This document shows, piece after piece, positions 4,714 to 6,270 of a stretch of 6,270 bases of DNA (the first letter of the stretch is position 1; every line of letters starts with the position of its first letter). Source of the DNA: Thermotogaceae bacterium (lineage in GTDB: Bacteria > Thermotogota > Thermotogae > B21-G9 > HyVt-16); contig DQYP01000146.1 in the NCBI GenBank assembly GCA_011043375.1, positions 1 through 6,270 of the forward strand. The letters are read 5' to 3'. The notes beneath the pieces were generated by a model. The model made no database searches and was not told the origin of the DNA. It was given only the letters and a program-made list of their open reading frames with translations. Both the position numbers and the translations under genes were made by a program.

Positions 4714-6270
4714 ATGAATGCGATTTCCATACCGCCTATTATAATGGCAACGTTGATGTTCTATGTTGGATTTTATCATTTTTTAATTTACCGCCGGCAG
4801 ATAAGTAATCGTGAAAATCTAACATTTGCCCTCTCCTGTTTCGGTGTGGGCATGTATGCTGTCTGCTGTGCAGGCCTGTACAATGCTTCCTCACCGGAAA
4901 TTGGAGTTGAATGGCAACGGTTTCAGGTAATCACTCTGGCGGTTCTGGCCATCGTATTACTATGGTTCATTGCTGATTATACAAATCGCACGAACAAAAA
5001 AATCGTGATAGGATTTACTGTTTACTTTCTATTTGCCGCTGTGTCGGGATTGATTATCAGAAGTAATCTGACATGGACGAATGTCACATCTATAAAGGAA
5101 ATCCAGCTTCCAATCGGATATCACATTAGATACAACGAAATGGTCCCGGGCGTTCTCACCGATTTCCAGGGCATAGTGGGACTAATCTATTTCATATATA
5201 TTTTTATGGTTAGCCTGAAGTTTTACAAGAGTGGAAACAAAGAAAAGGGAATGCCGCTACTGATAGCCATGGCCGTCCTTTTCGCAGGAAGCTTGAATGA
5301 TACACTTGTAAGCAGCGGGTTCTACGATTTTATCTATATTCTGGAATATTCCTATATCGGAATGATCCTTGTATTTACATTGTTCTTCACAAATAATGTT
5401 ATAAAAGCGGGCGAGATAAAAGTTGCACTGCAGAAAAGTGAAAAAAAATACAGAGCCCTGTTTGAAAAAACCAATGATGCCATCTTTGTTGTAGAAAGAA
5501 GCACTGGCAGATACCTTGATGCCAATGATGCTGCCTTGGAATTGACCGGCCGAACATTAGAGGGATTAAAACAACTGACCACACATGATATCACACCAAA
5601 AAATTCTTATGACCGTCTCTCAAAAATTAATAACTCTGGTGGGACCGTTGATTTAGGAAATGTCATCTACCACAAAGAGGATAACAGCCATCGGATTGCT
5701 AAGCTGAGTGCTGTGCCGATGAACGATAATGCAGTCATCGGCATTGCAAGAGATATCACCCATGATCTGGAAATGGAAAAACAACTGCGCCAGTCTCAGA
5801 AGATGGAAGCCATCGGTACCCTTGCAGGTGGTATAGCCCATGATTTTAATAATATTCTATCCGGTATTTTTGGTTATACCCAACTTGCTGAAATGAATCT
5901 TGATGATTCCCAGAAAGTAAAGAAAAATTTAGATCAAATAATTAAAGGGGCGCAACGGGCTGCCGAACTGGTGCATCAAATTCTGACATTCAGCAGACAA
6001 GCAGAATACAACAAAATTCCTCTTAAACTGTCGCTTGTTGTCAAAGAAGCAACCAGATTTTTACGCTCTTCAATTCCCTCAAGCATCGTAATAGAAGAAA
6101 AGATTTCATCTCAGGCAATGGTACTTGCAGATTCTACCATGACGCATCAAGTGGTCATGAATCTATGTACAAACGCCTTTCATGCAATGCTTGATTCAGG
6201 GGGAACATTAACAATAGAATTGAACGATATTGAAATCACAGCAAAGGATCATTCTACAGCAACTTCTTAC
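4714..6270 (+). CDS. Membrane PAS sensor histidine kinase, 3' end outside the window
   Basis: An open frame of 519 codons runs to the window edge without a stop. The ATG at 4714 follows GGAGG (4700-4704) by nine bases. Residues about 5-228 contain roughly seven hydrophobic segments (around 8-26, 38-56, 70-88, 97-115, 152-170, 180-198 and 208-227), a 7TM-like sensor region with no named ligand. A PAS domain follows at about 243-352 (KYRALFEKTNDAIFVVE to IGIARDIT). The HisKA segment has the phosphoacceptor H376 in GGIAHDFNN (372-380). The ATPase domain begins with the N-box VMNLCTNAFHAM (481-492, N487 expected to bind Mg-ATP); the G boxes are beyond the edge. A receiver domain often follows H-boxes of this kind, but cannot be seen. 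The input signal is unknown, and no response regulator gene is in view. Confidence 0.9.
   Translation, partial: MNAISIPPIIMATLMFYVGFYHFLIYRRQISNRENLTFALSCFGVGMYAVCCAGLYNASSPEIGVEWQRFQVITLAVLAIVLLWFIADYTNRTNKKIVIGFTVYFLFAAVSGLIIRSNLTWTNVTSIKEIQLPIGYHIRYNEMVPGVLTDFQGIVGLIYFIYIFMVSLKFYKSGNKEKGMPLLIAMAVLFAGSLNDTLVSSGFYDFIYILEYSYIGMILVFTLFFTNNVIKAGEIKVALQKSEKKYRALFEKTNDAIFVVERSTGRYLDANDAALELTGRTLEGLKQLTTHDITPKNSYDRLSKINNSGGTVDLGNVIYHKEDNSHRIAKLSAVPMNDNAVIGIARDITHDLEMEKQLRQSQKMEAIGTLAGGIAHDFNNILSGIFGYTQLAEMNLDDSQKVKKNLDQIIKGAQRAAELVHQILTFSRQAEYNKIPLKLSLVVKEATRFLRSSIPSSIVIEEKISSQAMVLADSTMTHQVVMNLCTNAFHAMLDSGGTLTIELNDIEITAKDHSTATSY

Noticed and set aside
5352..5841. Minus-strand open frames of 61-80 codons inside the histidine kinase
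   Set aside because: They are antisense shadows of a continuous 519-codon plus-strand gene with clear domain motifs.

Overview
The window looks like an accessory stretch of a moderately AT-rich bacterial chromosome. The style of the BrnT/CopG tail, the HipA, the DUF4143 ATPases and a PAS histidine kinase of the `GGIAHDFNNIL` type would fit a deltaproteobacterial sulfate reducer (Desulfobacterota). That placement is an inference from gene style and cannot be proved here.

Layout, left to right. (1) Bases 1-299, plus strand: the last residues of a BrnT-family toxin gene, then a complete CopG-type (ribbon-helix-helix) antitoxin. The toxin reading frame does not stop; it runs through an A7 tract straight into the antitoxin frame. 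(2) Bases 300-478: a short convergent intergenic region containing what looks like the 3' tail (domain VI) of a group II intron on the minus strand. (3) Bases 479-1612, minus: an AAA+ ATPase with a DUF4143 C-terminus (ATPase 1). (4) Bases 1613-1737: a perfect 10-bp inverted repeat upstream of ATPase 1, and a repeat-like motif that abuts the hipA stop codon. (5) Bases 1738-3239, minus: a complete hipB-hipA operon with a 4-base overlap, intact kinase motifs, a recognisable promoter and three copies of a palindromic operator. (6) Bases 3443-4630, plus: a second, divergent AAA+/DUF4143 ATPase (ATPase 2), preceded by a 43-base near-perfect palindrome that reaches to its Shine-Dalgarno. (7) Bases 4714-6270, plus: a membrane-anchored PAS sensor histidine kinase, complete at its start and cut off by the window end in its ATPase domain.

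How the genes relate: two toxin-antitoxin loci (BrnT/CopG and HipBA) alternate with two paralogous DUF4143 ATPases. The ATPases share domain order but little sequence, and each has its own unrelated palindrome upstream. This suggests independently acquired, self-regulated modules gathered in one spot, not a single multi-gene machine. The histidine kinase appears to be an ordinary neighbour. I do not see a clearly new multi-gene system. The strongest leads are the in-frame toxin-antitoxin fusion at a slippery A7, the ATPase-specific palindromes, and the tripled hip operator.
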